From Rhabdornis inornatus (lineage: Eukaryota; Chordata; Aves; Passeriformes; Rhabdornithidae), in NCBI GenBank assembly GCA_013397075.1, contig VWZS01002843.1, forward strand, positions 575,501-639,500: a stretch of DNA of 64,000 nt. The letters run 5' to 3'. Each line of letters opens with the position of its first letter. The first letter of the stretch is position 1. Positions 12,201 to 27,200 of the stretch are shown piece after piece. The notes under the pieces are model-generated. The model was not told where the DNA came from. It worked only from the letters and a program-made list of their open reading frames with translations, and ran no database searches. Both the position numbers and the translations under genes were made by a program.

Positions 12201-15200
12201 TCCTCAGCTACAGAGGAGAGAGAAAATATGACAGAAGGCTCATGGGTTGAGATAAGAAGAGGGAGAGATCACTCACCAATTATCAGCACGGGGAAAACAG
12301 ACTCAGCTTGGGAAAATTAGTTTCATTTATTACCAATCAAACCCAAGCACAGTGATGGGAAATAAGACTAGATCTTAGAACACATTCCTCCCACCCCTCC
12401 CTTCTTCTTGGGGTTAGCTTCACTCCCAGATTCCTTACCTCTGACTGGCTCAAGGGAATGGGGGTTGCAATCTGTTTATCACCATGTTATTTCTGATTCT
12501 TCTTCTTCCTCACACTCTTCCCTATTCCAGCATGAGGTCTCACCCACAGGAAACAGTTCTTCAAAAATTACACTATGGGTCCTTCCCATGGTCTGCAGTT
12601 CTTCATGAACTGCTCCAATGTGGGTCTTCTTGAGGTCACCAGTCCTGCCAGCAAACCTCTCCACTGTGGGCTCTTCTTTCCATGCGGACACAGGTCCTGC
12701 CAGGAGCCTGCTCCACCGCAGGCTTCCCCTGGGGTCACAGCCTCCTTTGGGTGTCCACCTGCTTGATCATGGGTCCTCCACAGGCTGCAGGTGGATCTCT
12801 GCTCCACCATGGGCCTTCCTGGGCTACAGGGGCACATCCCGTGTCACCATGGTCTGCACCAGGGCTGCAGGGACATCTCTGCTCTGGCACCTGGAGCACC
12901 TCCTGCCCTTCATTCTCCACTGACCTTGGTGCCTGCAGAGTGATTTCTCATGTACTCTCACTACTCTTTCCCAGCTGCTGTGGTTCAGCAGCTTTTTCCC
13001 TTCTTTAATCTGTTATCCCAGAGGCACTACCACTGTCACTGCTGGGCTCAGCCTTGGCCAGCAGCAGGTCCATCTCGGAGCCAGCTGGCATTGGCTCTGT
13101 CAGACATGGGCCAGATGTCTGGCAGCTGCTCACCAAATCCACCCCTGTAGCCTCCCACTACGAAAGCCTTGCCATGCAAACTAAATACAACCAGCTAAGA
13201 TTGAATTTTTTATCATCATGACTTATGAAGATTTTCAGAGACAATTTTCAATACTCTTGTGTAGCTACAGCTTTGTTCCTTATTTTTTTGTATGTACCAT
13301 TGTATTTATTAAATTTTGTTGTAAAAAGACCTAACAATACTATTTATTTGCAATTCTTCAGTCTTTTGGTCATTCACATAGGTTACCAAAATTTATGTAT
13401 TAGTCACAGATAATTTTCAAAACATTAAGTTCCATTAGACTAAATCTTGAGCTTTGCCAATCTTGCGATTTATGTCTTATTTCCAGTGATTTCCACTGCT
13501 ATTCATCATAATTATTTGTAGCATCAAATAGGTTAAAATAAATCTGTAATTTGAAAAGTGAGTATTAACTGCCATCTCTCATGGCTGGGCCTAGAATTTC
13601 TGTTGGTTACTTCTGTACTTCTTCACAGTGAATTTGACATTCTTTAAAAATAAAAATATTAGAAATGCACTTATTATTTTGGTTATTATCACTCTCACCC
13701 TTTCCAGGCATAAATGTTAAATAGTTTCTGTTCTAAACAACAGATTTATTTTGAAGTGTCTCATGTTTTCAGAAATTGAGTTCAAGGAGGGTGAAACACA
13801 GCATTTTGTGGAGATTGAAGTTCTCTTTGATGGAGTAAGGGAGATGAGAGAAGCCTTCACTGTTCACCTGAAGCCTGATGAGAACATGGTTGCAGAAATA
13901 CAGGTAACAATTTCATGCAAAGTCCTGAACAACAAAATCTGGTAAACAGACCTCTTATTTTCTGGTTCATAGTTTTAATCTTATTTTAAGATTTATTCAC
14001 ACCTTCTTGGCATGTATATTAAAAGACAAAAAGGTCATCCCAGCTGTCACAGTAACACCTAAACAAAACAGTTTGCTGTCAAGGCAATAATGTTGATGGG
14101 ACCATAGAGTCAATGAAAGACTGAAGTCTTCAGGATATCGTTCCAGACATATTCTCCTCATATACTCAATCTTAGAAACTGATGCCCTCTTGAAAACACT
14201 CTATGGCAATACAGTGTAACCTCTATGCTGTAAGAAGAACAGTTTCAGGTGAAATATGACTTCTGCTGTCAAAACCATGTTAATGTTATTCTTATTGTGT
14301 AAGAGGAAATAGCGACAGATTCTTGTTATTATTCTGTCTGCTTCATCAGTGTCACACCATATGTAGTCTGACTCCAGACAGCCAGATGGACACAGCCTTT
14401 GCTGATGGCAAACACCCCATTTCCACCAGGCATTAGAGCACACCGTGCACATAAGGGATTCTACCAGAATACTGAAGTGATAACAAAAAAGCTGGAAGAC
14501 AAGGTTGAATGTCTGGAATCTTCATGGTTATGGAAAGAAAAATTTCATTTTAGCTCTTCCTCTTGCACTCTGCAGTGTACTTTCGGTGCCTCAACCCTTT
14601 CTCAAGAGCTCATCCAGTTGGGGTTTTAGAACTTCTTTTGGAACAATGTTTCAGGGGCTAGACAGATTATGATCAAGGTCCAGCTTGTTTATTTAAATTT
14701 TCACAGAGGGCTGTTTCTGTCCTTTTCATTGTCAGACAGCCAAGGCCATTGTTTACATTGAAGAAATGAACAGCATGGCAGATGTCACCTTTCCCTCTGT
14801 CCCTCAAGTTGCATCTCTGTTGATATATGATGATACGTCTAAAGCCAAAGACAGAACCAGTCCCATTGCTGGCTATCCTGTCGTCTGTATCACGGTGAGT
14901 ATCTCTGTGCAGAAACAGAAAACAATCAGTATATGGATTTTGTTCAGTGGATTTTAGGCACCCAGTATCAATCCATATGGTGATGAGTCACATATTAGTC
15001 ACACATACTAGTTCAAGCTAGAATTATCCTTAGAGCTAATCTAATTTGTCTGGATAATTAATCCACTTGCAGGAGGACAAAAAGCATAGAAAGATGTTTT
15101 ACTTTTTCCTCACTAAGAATAGTTTGATATTGATACTCACTGTGTCTGTGATTGCATGACCTTACTATTTCCTGTATTATCCTGCCTTAATTTGCAGAGT

Positions 15201-18200
15201 TAAAATCACTGGAGATAACAGATGAGCCATTGTTTTCAGTGAGTGCCACAGACTGTAAAATGAGTGCTGAAGGAATACAGACTTCTTGCATTTTTTTTCA
15301 CTAGTAGTTTTGCAACTGAAAAGTTTACATAAATATTCATATACCTTGAAGAATGTTTTTGTCCATCTTCAATATTTTTTCCACATATTCTTTTTGCACA
15401 GGAATGTCACAAGTTGAATGGTTCTTCTAAATAAAAAAAAATTAAAAAAAAATAAATCTTGAAATGCAAAGTGTATTTGCAGAATTAGATCAAAGGCAGA
15501 AGTTCAAATTAAAGTAGTACATGGGCATGTAGTTTGTGCCTTCATAAGTATAATACATTTTCATCTATAAATCAATTTAAAATAATATTTTTTATTTCAG
15601 TAAGCATAATTAGATATGCCTTTCAGTCTGCCCTAACAATGCTAAGTACATCACTGTCAAAATAAGATGATTTCTTATGAGATTTACTGGGATTGTCTGC
15701 TCCACGTTGTTGAGTTTTGTGACTCTTGATGACTTAAAACTCCTTTGCCATGAAGCAAATAAATTCTTAACAGATGTGCCTTGTTCTGCAGGCTTGTAAT
15801 CCCAAGTATGAAGACTTTGACAAGACTGGTTCTATATGTGCCAGTGAGAACATCAATAATACTCTGACACAGTACCGATGGCTTGTAAGTGCCCCCACTG
15901 GCCCTGATGGAGTGACCAGCCCCATGAAGGAGGTTGACTTTGACACCTTCTTCACTTCCTCCAAGATGATCACACTCGACTCCATTTACTTTCAAGCCGG
16001 TTCTCGTGTCCAGTGTGCAGCTCGGGCTGTGAATTCAGATGGGAATGAGGGTCTGGAGCTTATGAGCCCTATTGTCACTATAAGCACATCAGAAGGTAAG
16101 ACATCATCACCTACTGCAAAATTCACAGGTCTCTTTTGGATTCCAAATTCAGTCCTAACAAAAGCTGGTTACATGATCAGGCATTTTAACATTACCATCT
16201 CAGCTTTTCTTCTCTTGTTCATAGAGGTAGTGCTAAAACTGTCTTGACACAGCAAAGCACTGTAAAAAGAAAAAGCTTTTCCTGTCCTAATTCTCCACAT
16301 CTTTAAATAATAATCCACATAGCAAACTTGTATGTTCATGAGAATAATATATAACAGGCAATGGAATTAGTGAAACCTGGTTTCTGTTGACTTTTGAATT
16401 CAGCTGCAGTAATGATGCAGTACAGTCTCACTCCTATTAGCCATTGGAGAATCCACATGGGAGTAGCATATGAAAGCCTAGTCAGAAGAAAAATCTCATT
16501 TGGCATTCAGGCCTCACTGGACACCTGAGAATTCAAGTCTTCCTTGACTAAAGACTAAAGCAACTGGGCCCAATAACAGGGCATGGACAAAATTTTTCCC
16601 TGGTCAAAGCATTCATAATTATTCATTCTTCTTTTTATATGAAACAGAAGGGCTTTGTTATTGTAATAATGCATTATTTGGATTACACTTGACAAATTAG
16701 CAGAGCTAATTAGCTTGGGCTCAGGACTGAGTTGTCATGCATAAATTACTTCCAGTACCTGAGCTAACTTGTCATGTGGAAGGAAAGAAGTGCAATGATC
16801 AAAGCAACCTGCAAAAATCCTGAATATTTTCCACTTTAAAGGTATCTGACCTCCAGTCCATAGACCAAACCCTCAAAAGGAATTCAGACTGTGCAAAAAA
16901 AAAAATGTATTTAGTCTCTTTAGCAATATTATTTGCATTTGAGGGAAAAAAACCTAAAACCATTGACCAAACCAACCAACCAAAAAGCTGTCATGTGCAG
17001 AAAAGAAATTTTGTTTCGTCCTGACAGAAGCTTCCAACCTGGAGATGTTGAGCAAGATGAGGTCCCCCAGAACCAATAAGCTCTCCAAGAGGAGGGCCAT
17101 GCCTCCTCTTTTCTTGAAATCCCTCAGAAACGGGCAGAGAGAACTGTTTTGGTTTTCCACATCTGCTTGTTTCTTACTTACAGTACCTTGTACTTAGAGT
17201 ACCTTGTTTCTTACTTAGAGTACCTTTGGCCATCACATGACAAAGCAACCAGAATGCAGACACTTCTGCATTGAACTATGCAACTAGGAGTTGCATGTAT
17301 CTCAGATCATATGATTACAAACCTAATTTTCTGGTCCTACAAACTTGGACAAATACTGGAGCACATTGAACTAACACTGAAAAGGATTACCAAAATAAGT
17401 TACACATTCTCCTTTCTTGGAGAAATTAAAAATTCAAATTAACAAGGCCTTAAGCAACTTGATCCAGCTTTGGAGCTGGCTCTGTTCTAAGCAGAATATT
17501 TCTAGATATCCTGTGACACAATCTTTCTAACTACATTTTGTTACTGATGGATCAGGAGACTCATAAATTTCTGTGAGGGCATATCACTGCATACTCCAAT
17601 CCAGTGCCAAAACCAACTGAACACTGGTCAGATATCTTCCATAAAACATAGGATGGTGGGAGGAATTAAAGCATATGCCTCTGAAGACCTCTAAGAAAAT
17701 ATGGCACTTGGCACTGGCTTTGCAAGTAAGGTCGACACATGGAACTGTAAAGACACCTATGCAATATCATCACCTTGTTCTGAAAATGTGATCCTATTAA
17801 TCAGGTAATCATTTCTGTTTGAATCTTCTTTTGCATAAATTCCTATTGAAACCTCTGGAAACTGCTTCTCAAAGTGTTTACCTGTCATTCAAGAAAATTC
17901 TCGTTGTTTTGGATACCCATACCGTGGAAGAAAAGTACATCTAAAATAGTGCAAGGAAAAGTATAGATTGTTTCCTATGGACATAAAGTAACGTTGCTTT
18001 CTCTTCTTTCCATTAGGTCTTTGTCAGCCTCGTATATCAGGAGTAGTTGGAGCAGAGCCATTCTCTGCCAAACTGCGCTACACTGGCCCAGAAGATCCTG
18101 AATATGCCAACCTCATCAAACTGACAGTCACAATGCCACATATTGATGGTATGAGAAAATCAGCTGTGTAGTTAGGAAAACTTGTACAATATGCTATTAT

Positions 18201-21200
18201 TTGAGCTATTTTATTGGTCAGGTTATTTTAAATAGACTAGTTAATAATGTAATCTTTTAACAGTAGGACCAAAAAAAATGTTACGAATTAATAAGTGCAG
18301 TTTGCAACAAGGTACATAAGATATTGTACTGATACATAGTCTCTGATGTGAAAAATAGCATTTTCAGATTAAATGCATCATTTACATAAATTAGGCTAGA
18401 CCTAAGCTGTATAAAACTCCTTTGAAGTGCATAGAAATATACAGTTTAATTACTATTCATATTATTTTTTAATAATATGTTGTATATTAACATATTTAAA
18501 TATTAATATGCTTAGAAATATTGTATTTTCATAGTATACAGACAGTTATTGTGGGTAAGATTCTCATACATACTTAGCATGTCAACTTTCTTTGAATTCT
18601 AAAGTACAGTAGTTGGTGTAAGTACAAAATACAAAAGTGCTGCATAACATGCTTAATGTTTGACAAACTCTAGCTAAATTAAGCAGGTCTGACAACTGAC
18701 ATGTAGTGATAGTGCTATAAATTAATGTTTTTAGGCATGCTGCCTGTTATTTCCACAAGAGAGCTCTCCAACTTTGAGCTGACACTTAGCCCTGATGGAA
18801 CTAGAGTTGGAAACCATAAGTGCTCCAACCTGTTGGATTACACAGAAGTAAAGACCCACCATGGTTTTTTAACTGACGCCACCAAGAATCCAGATGTGAT
18901 TGGAGAGACCATTCCCTATCAGTACAGCCCAACAATCAGAGGCTTCAATACCTTGCGCTTCTACCGCAACCTGAACCTTGAAGCCTGCTTGTGGGAGTTT
19001 ATTAGCTACTATGACATGTCTGAGCTCCTCACAGATTGTGGAGGCACCATTGGGACAGATGGACAGGTATGGAAATGGAACTTGATTTTGTACTGTATTC
19101 TTGCAATAAAATATTTCCCTTATAATACAGCTGTGCTAGCAGAAATAAGAGAGTAATTTATTCTGGATTAGATTTGTTATCATTTTCTCCTAGTATGGTT
19201 CTGGGATGTGTTGGGGCAAACCAATCCCTCTTTTACTGTATAGTGAAACAACTTAGTCTTTTCTTATAATTAAAGCCTTCTGAAGAATTGCTTTTAGCAC
19301 ATGGATAGCACTGGGCTATTTAATATTCATTGTGGTATATCTTTAAAAGCAGTTTTAAAACATTGTGGAGAGGCTTCTTGCTGATAACAATGGACTGCAG
19401 TGTTCTACCAGCAGCTTGGCTTTGCTGATCTCTTGTTCACTGTGTAATACGACCCATTAGTGCAGACAGCACAGTGGTCTCGCATTACCCAGCAGAAAAT
19501 TACTTGTTCAGAAAAGAAAAGAAGCTGCCAATATGGAACGGCTGAACAACAGAGCTGTGAAACTAGTTAGGGAGTTAAAAGCAAGAAATTGGAGAGAACT
19601 TCAGATGTACTTTGGAAAATTGTTTCTCGAAAGCCATAGTAATGTGGAAGGAAAAGGGTGCAGGACTTCTTCTGGAGCAGTGACACTGAAATTAATCCCT
19701 AGGTCTTCCCTGTATAATTACTATATAAGCCTGTCTGATCCCACGCAGGCTCTGGAGTACAGAGGCTGTAACTATGAAGTTTATGTACAGAAAAATATAT
19801 TTGGGGAATAATCCTACAGGCTGGAAGAAGGACTCCTATCAGGGATGTCTATCCACAGCTAACTCACTTTTCCGTTACACTAGCATTCCTTGTTGAACCG
19901 CTGTGAAAAGAATGAGCTTGCTTTGTGAAATGGCCATAGCTTCTCTGCTCTTTTGACATTTTGCCAGGGATCCATCTTCTATGAGACCTCAGCAGACTTA
20001 TTTGCACAAATTTTCATTTTGTTAGTCCCAAATGGCATGAAGCAGATGTGGAAAGTATGTAGTTGCCCACAGAAACATACAAGTATGTGCAACAGGGCTA
20101 ATTTACTACCAAAAGCATAGTCACTGGACATAGAGATATCTAATCAGATAAACTGATTTGTTTGTTTGTTTTGATTTTGTTATAATTACATGCCTAAAGT
20201 CCGCCTTACTCTGTGGGTGTTCAGAGGTAATCATACATTCAGTTTGCTGGAAAAGAAATTGCACCTGGATCTCTTCAGCGTGTGGTTAACTTCCTAACAT
20301 TCTGCCCCTCTTAACTAGAGATTATATACTCTAAATCAGAAGACAAGAATAAAATGGAGCTTCTGCCCATCTCAGATACAAAGGCTTTGATGGATATGTC
20401 ATCTCACTGCTTTGTCATCAGTTCTGGTTCCTTGTCTGTTACAGAGACCAGTTTGAGGTCTCTGCCTTTATGTTGGAAGCTCACTGTCCATGCTGTGCTT
20501 AGGCTTGGCCTCTGTTGAAAGCAGATCCTCCTACAGGTGCATACCACGATATCTATGAAGCTGTCAGAGGGAAAGGGAAGGCATCCAAGTGTGGGATGTA
20601 AACCTTACACATTCCCACAAGATAAAAATGACAGGAGTCTTCACTGTTCTTAGAATGATTTAATTTCTTAATTTCTTTGACTCATCATTCCTTTGACTAT
20701 CTCCTTACACCCAGGCAATATGCAATCATATATTCTTATTTCCCATACAACACAACCATAAGCACACACAACTTGAAGCATCTGTAACTATGCAAGCCAC
20801 TTCTCCCTCAGTGAAAAGGAAGGAAGACGTGGTATGAATCCTTTCCATTTTAAATAATTCTGTGTCCTTTAGAGAAAAGGGTGAATAGCTTCTTTAGATA
20901 AATGTGTGTCTAAATAAAGCATATTTATTTCTATGTGAATATAAACAGAGGAGGAAATAAGTACCATTCCAATATTTTTGTAAATTGGAAGAACCTGTAT
21001 ATTCAGGTTTGGAGGACATGGATAAGTGGCAATGTGGCCAAAGAAAAAAGCTGTACTTTATTATGTGCTGTATGTAAACTCTCGTTTACAAGCAGAGAGG
21101 GATGAACATGAGCTGGGAGAGCCATGAAACTGCAGCTGAAGTCATCCTTTAGTGCCTTCTAGGTTATGGAAAAAAGGTTACAGTGTGTTAAGTGAAATAT

Positions 21201-24200
21201 CAAGCTGAATTACTTCTAGCGGTGAAGCATTGCCCTGCAGCCGGTACGCGCTTCACTGCCCTCCCCGTTTTCCCCACCTCCATTTAATTCTCCTCCAGGT
21301 TTGGTCTTTATCTTCACATGACCCCCTCCAGCTGAGAGGGGAGGCAGTCAGTGCCCTATCTCTGTGGTTGTCACCATTGTTGTTTTTTTCTCCTTCAGTG
21401 AACAATTAATAATCCTCTTCTGTGAGAGGAAAGCTGGCAGCTATGTTTTTCACCATTTTTTAGGAGACAAAGGAAGCCTAAATTCTATTATACAGACAGA
21501 ACATATAAATAACAAAAACACTCTTACCAAATTTAATATCTTGAATTTACCATATACTTGGGCTAGATTTTTAGGCTCAAAATGTTGTTTCTTTATTCTA
21601 GTTCTCCAATACCTGTATGGTCAGATAAAGACAGCCATGTTGATTCAGAGAGAGAAATTTCAAGCTAAGAACTGGCAATATCTTAAATTATGTGGATCTT
21701 CGCTTTATGGGAGCTCCTGCTGTGGTAGGGGAAGGAGATGAACTTTAGTGAGCAAGAAATGAGGTAGGAGACCTGCAGCTGGTGCAGTTCTTTTGGCACA
21801 GCTCCTAGTGTTTGCTGAAGGCTGCAGCTGTCTTAGCCAGTTCCCATGAACTCATGAACTGTCATAATACATACAGAGAAGGTCTTAGTTTACTTCTTTT
21901 TTTTTTCCCTTTGAGGCCTTTTGATTGTGACCCACTCTCTTTCTCAATTATTGTGTGCATGAGCAAACCCTGTGTGAGCTAGATGCAGCACTCCTTTCAG
22001 TGTACAGCTTGACGGTTTGTCCCTGGGGTCTGCCCACAACTGAAAAACCAGGCATTTATGTAACTAAACATGGACTTAGATGTGCAGTTTAAAGAACTTC
22101 TACTTTAAAGACCTGCTCCTCTTTATATTGGGCTAATTAATCTGGATTAGAGTTCTGGCCTTGTTAAGGTCAGCTGTAATGATTAGCAGTTTTCTTTAGG
22201 ACAACCTGCAGTCACAGTCTAAAATTCAGTGTCTACATCTGGATATGTATAGGCCTTAAAAAAAGGGGAACTCACCTATTTGAGGGCAGTCTTCTGCTAT
22301 TTTCAAGTACCTAACAAAAGTTGGACTTTACTTCATGGGGACATTGTGAGAATGAAGTAAGTACTACAGACATCTCACATTCTCACAACATAGATTCTAA
22401 AACCATGGCAGATATTCATGAAAGGAAGTGAAAAAAATGAGACAGTGAAAACCAAGCAAGTGACTGTACTTTAATAAGTGTATATTGAAGTATTGGCCTA
22501 CACTTATTTCATGGAGTGTGAAGTATCATTTGATCTCATTTCCTACTGTTATAACTGTTTGCTATAACCAGGCAGTTTGGCATCTGAAGGCTTCCGTGTG
22601 GTTCTAGCCTAGTATTTATATATGGATTGTGCTTTCTGTAGTTCCAGTCCATTGCCAGACTTGGAATAGGGAAGCAAGAAAATTACCATTCAAACTAATT
22701 TTATTAATGACAGCTCATTAATCAAGTCTTTTATGGGAACAAGAAGGTGAAGAACATGCATTAAAATACTTGAATGTATAGCATTATACTTTGAAACTAT
22801 AGTAATTGAGTATAGCTGAGCAGTTCGCTTTTTTCTCTTCAAAAACCAGTTGGTTTTGGCCCAAACTGAAAATGTCCTTTTTCCAGTATGTTCAGTTCAC
22901 ATTTATGCTACACATTAGGCACTGAACATTTCAAAATCCCATTGGGTTTTAAAATCACTAATGTACTGCTGCACCTTATACAAGGCAGCTTGCAGAGGGT
23001 TTTTATTACACAGAAACAGTATATTTCCAGCTTTATTGGAACTAGTTTTACCAAAATCATACTTTAAGATGAAAACTCACCTATTCTGAAAGCCTCACTA
23101 GATGTTGTAAAATGCAAACAGACAGAAATGTCTGTCTTCAGATTTTTATATTCACTTTAGCAACTCCAGTCAAGTTTAAGAAAACTCTACAGCTCATGTT
23201 CCCTTGACATGGAACCTCACTAAAAAACAAACATTTTTTTTTCTAGCTGCAAACGTGGATTTAGTAAGCTGTAAAGAAAAAAAACTATAAAGTGAATGCA
23301 CCAGCTGTGTAACAAAGTCAGAGGTTAAATTTTTTCAAGGGACTGGCATTTCAAGGCTGTATTGCATTCTCTTCTCCATTCAGACTTCTTTAAACAAACC
23401 TGCTTTGCATTTCACCTGTGACCTACCTGTCTGGGTGCCTTCTGAGGTCCAAATCTTAGTTTTGCCGTACTGACATTGTGTAAACAGCTAATTGATAACA
23501 TTGTTAAGCTTGTGTGACTCAAATTCACAGACATTGCAAGTAAATGCAATATAAAATGAGACTTAGGATAATTTGGAGAATAAAAATACAATTTTCATGT
23601 AAAGTCTGTTTCATTGAGATATACAAAATAAAACACAAACTTGTATTATTTCTAATGTCCAATTCTAATTTTATCAGTACTATCAATGTACACACACACA
23701 CACACATACACTGACAAGCTTGCCCTCTGGAAATGTAAGCCAGCTAAATAAAGCACGCTATAAATGTAGAACAGAGTCCATGCCACAAACTCTTAATTGA
23801 AAATATTTTTTATTGTAAATATTGTAATATTCTAAATTGTTACTTGACAGATTCTCAAAATAATTGTGTATTTTACTTAATGAAGTTTGACAGATTGCAT
23901 CTGAAAGGGGAAGAAAAGAAAAAACACTTACAGAAACTCCCGTTAATAACTTTCTAAGTCTTAAATGGGAATTGCCAGTATTCTAAACCAGACCATATAA
24001 CCTGTGATAATTTGTCTTACCAAAAAGAAATGTATGAAGCCCTACTTCTTAGATCAATGTCTAGTATAAATCATGTTCTTTTCTCACACACGTGAATTTT
24101 GAGGTGCACTATTTGATGATTTTTTATCTAAATTTTTCTGTGTATTATCTGTAAGAGTCTGTTCTTTCCTTGGAACAATTTTTGTCTTCTGTTTTCTCAG

Positions 24201-27200
24201 GTTCTCCAGACCTGGCATTGTCATGGAGTATGAGGCACAATTTCCCCATTTCATCTGGGGTGTAGCTGTAGTCTGTATTTCTCTCCTGGTATCAGAAGAC
24301 TAAAATTCACACACACTTATTATTGTTTAAAATCAATTTGACTGAATGTAATTTTGCCAGGGTAACTGGTAAAATCTCCTGTACATAAGATGCATGGATA
24401 CATAATGCACCTGTCCTGTCTCTCCACAGCAGTTAAGCTGATCCTACACTTACACAGCTCTAAGTTACCATTTTGTTTTCGTCAGTGTCACACTGAGATA
24501 TAAAATGAACAGCTGGCTATTCCCAATAGGCTTTGCATGAAATGTTGGAAAAGAAAGATAACTCAATGGAAAGAATGTTTTCTCATGTTTGTCTAAACAG
24601 CGTTATTAGGAGGGCTGGAGAAGTCAAACTCCTCCATCTGTGTAACACATTCCATCAATTCATTTGGGGGGCAGGGTGGTGTCTGTTCACTTTGACACAG
24701 CTTTCCTCTGCAGTTAACTTCCTCTTTATTTTATTTTTGCTATACCAAAAAGATCCTTGCATATACCATGTGTTGAGATTTTTCTCTTCTGCCTACAGGA
24801 GAGTAGATTTCCCTTTGCAGGGAATGAGAGGCTCTTAAATGTTTTTGTTTACTGTTAGAGAGAATTATTTATTCAGTAATTCTCTGACTATCAGTGTCGT
24901 AGGTTTGCCTCCAGACCTGCAAATCCATGAGTGCCTGTAGAAGGGTTTGTGTGTATAAAAACTCAATGAGCTTTTAGCAATAAATCCTTCCTCCCCCATC
25001 CATGCCATGAATCACACGTGAGGGCATCAATACCGATGGAAGCACATGAGTACACAAATAAATTCCCAGGCTGAGGCAAGCAGTGCTGCTTCCCAGACAC
25101 CTCTTACAGGTTTTACTAAAAGGGAAGAGCCTTTTAAATTGTAGAGTCCTATAAATTGAGAGATTTCAGATTTCTCCCCAGAGGAGCAGTGTTCCTGGCA
25201 GACTTGCCCCAGAACAGATCCTTTCCACCAGCACAAATAAGCAAAGCTCTCTAACACTATGGTCCCATCAAATGGAGGCAAGAAAACCCTAAAATGTGGC
25301 TTACAAACCTCTTTAGTGGATTGCTTTATGTACAGCACACGTGAAGAGCCAATGATACATCGAAAGCCAAGAAAAGCTTTGTAATGAGGGGTGATTTTTT
25401 TGGCTTGATATGTCATAAGGTACTGAGCTAGAAGGAGTTTTGTGGATCACCCTATCCAGGACTCTGCCTTAAGTCTATATAATGTCATTCCAACACTAGT
25501 AAACTTAATCTAAAACCTAACAGGATTTCATGGCCTCACTATTCATGTGGAATGCCACCACGCTGAGGGCTGGAAACTCTTCTGATTTCTAGGCTGTGTT
25601 TGTCATGGCCATCTTATGCCCATTTGTTCCTGTGTCAGCACTATCTTTCATCATCAGTGGCCCTTCTCTGCACTTAGTCTCCTGATGTATACAGACAGCA
25701 TTCTTACTCCCTCCCAGCCTTTGTTGTACTGGGCTCAACAGCACTGCTATTTTAGACTCTTCATCAGATAGTTTTGCCATTCCTCTGATTACGTTGATTT
25801 CTTTTTCTGCAGTCTACAATGCAAATTAGACTTTTTCAAGCCTGGATGATCAAAGCTGTTCCAGATAAGCTCTCACTAGTGCTCTGTATAATGGCATGCA
25901 TGCTTCTAATTTCCACCCCATTCCTCAGTTTATCTTAGGATCATAGCACATGGAGAGGGTAGGAAGGTCATAGTTATGATGTGATCAACTCACATAACAA
26001 AATTTCTTTCCCCTCTATTGTGTCTAATGAATGTCTTTCATTTCAACAGAAATCCCTGTGACTGGTTTCTATTACCTTATACTTTGAGCTATAAGATTTC
26101 ATCTCACTACTATTAATCTAATCCTCAAGGTCATTAAATTCTCACTTTGATATTCCAGTCCTCTACTTTATCATTAAGCATTACGTATGCTTCTATTTAA
26201 GAAAATAATGGGCATATATTAAATCCTGTTCCACTTACTTTTGTCTCTTTCTTATAAGCAAACTGAATTTCAGATCTCTGACTTCAGTGTCTAATTCTTA
26301 CAGTACAACATGCAGATGTAGAACAAAAAGGAAGAGAGAAAAGCCAACACAGTCTGGGATGACTTTACAATAGTAATACATTTTTATACAATCAAATGTA
26401 TTAATTCAGTTCTTGGTCCAGGAAATGAATAATTTTTGAGGTTACCCCTGCGTCAGAGGCAAACCAAAAGACACTTGCATCATTGCTATATTTTTTTATA
26501 GAAGTGAGAATATTACATTGTTATTTTGAGCAATTTAAAATTTTCCAAAATAATTTCTCAGCTACTCATGCAGGTATCCCAAAGATATTCTTGCAACTTA
26601 AGTGGTGCTAAATAATATTTTTTCTATCTTCAATTTGTCATCCAATATACAGAGAGAAGAAAACTCTTTTTTTTTTCTGCTCCAAATAGAAGTTCTTGAT
26701 TGTGTTTATGTAAAACCAACAAAGAAACATTAATATACTCTACAACTGTAGCATCTCATCTACCAATCTGTGTTAGTGTTTTACTTTTCAGTGGTGCCAG
26801 ACTCTTTTCAGTGATGCCCAGGATAAGAGTAATGGCCATAAACTAAAACAAAAAACGTTCCACCACAACACAGGAAAGAGCATTGAGGGTGACAGAGCAC
26901 TGGAACAGGCTGCCCAGTAAGATCATGGAGTCTCCATTTCTGGAGACATTTAAAACCCACCTGGACATGTTCCTGTGTAACCTGCTCTGGGTGACCCTGC
27001 CTTGGCAGGTGGGCTGGACTGGATGATCTCCTGAAGTTCCTTCCACCCCTAAAATTCTTTGATTCTGGGATACTGCGTGTTTCCAAATGACTACTGTCTA
27101 AATGCTAGCACGTATTATGGAATGAGTCAAACTGTAGGTCAAAAACATTTTGGTAGCACAGAGTGCAGATCAAGGAGAGTGACACGTGAAAGTGAGTTGT

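Larger units (their letters stand above)
10288..13772 (+). other. FREM2 intron (3.5 kb) with LTR and direct repeat
   Basis: This is the most repeat-laden intron of the gene. An ERVL-like LTR sits at about 12141-13189, between two 133-bp direct repeats (11946-12078 and 13597-13729). The second copy ends 43 bp before window exon 6. The rest is single-copy AT-rich sequence. Open frames inside the LTR match no protein. Confidence 0.85.

Noticed and set aside
12408..13150. Several open frames of 60-108 codons on both strands
   Set aside because: They lie inside the GC-richer LTR, have no retroviral or host protein motifs and overlap each other in many frames.
25560..25960. Possible very old CR1 or other LINE on the minus strand
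   Set aside because: Short phrases (GTGGCCCTTCTCTGCACTTA, CACTAGTGCTCTGTATAATG) recall CR1 antisense sequence, but the intervening 150 bp do not, so I could not support a feature.
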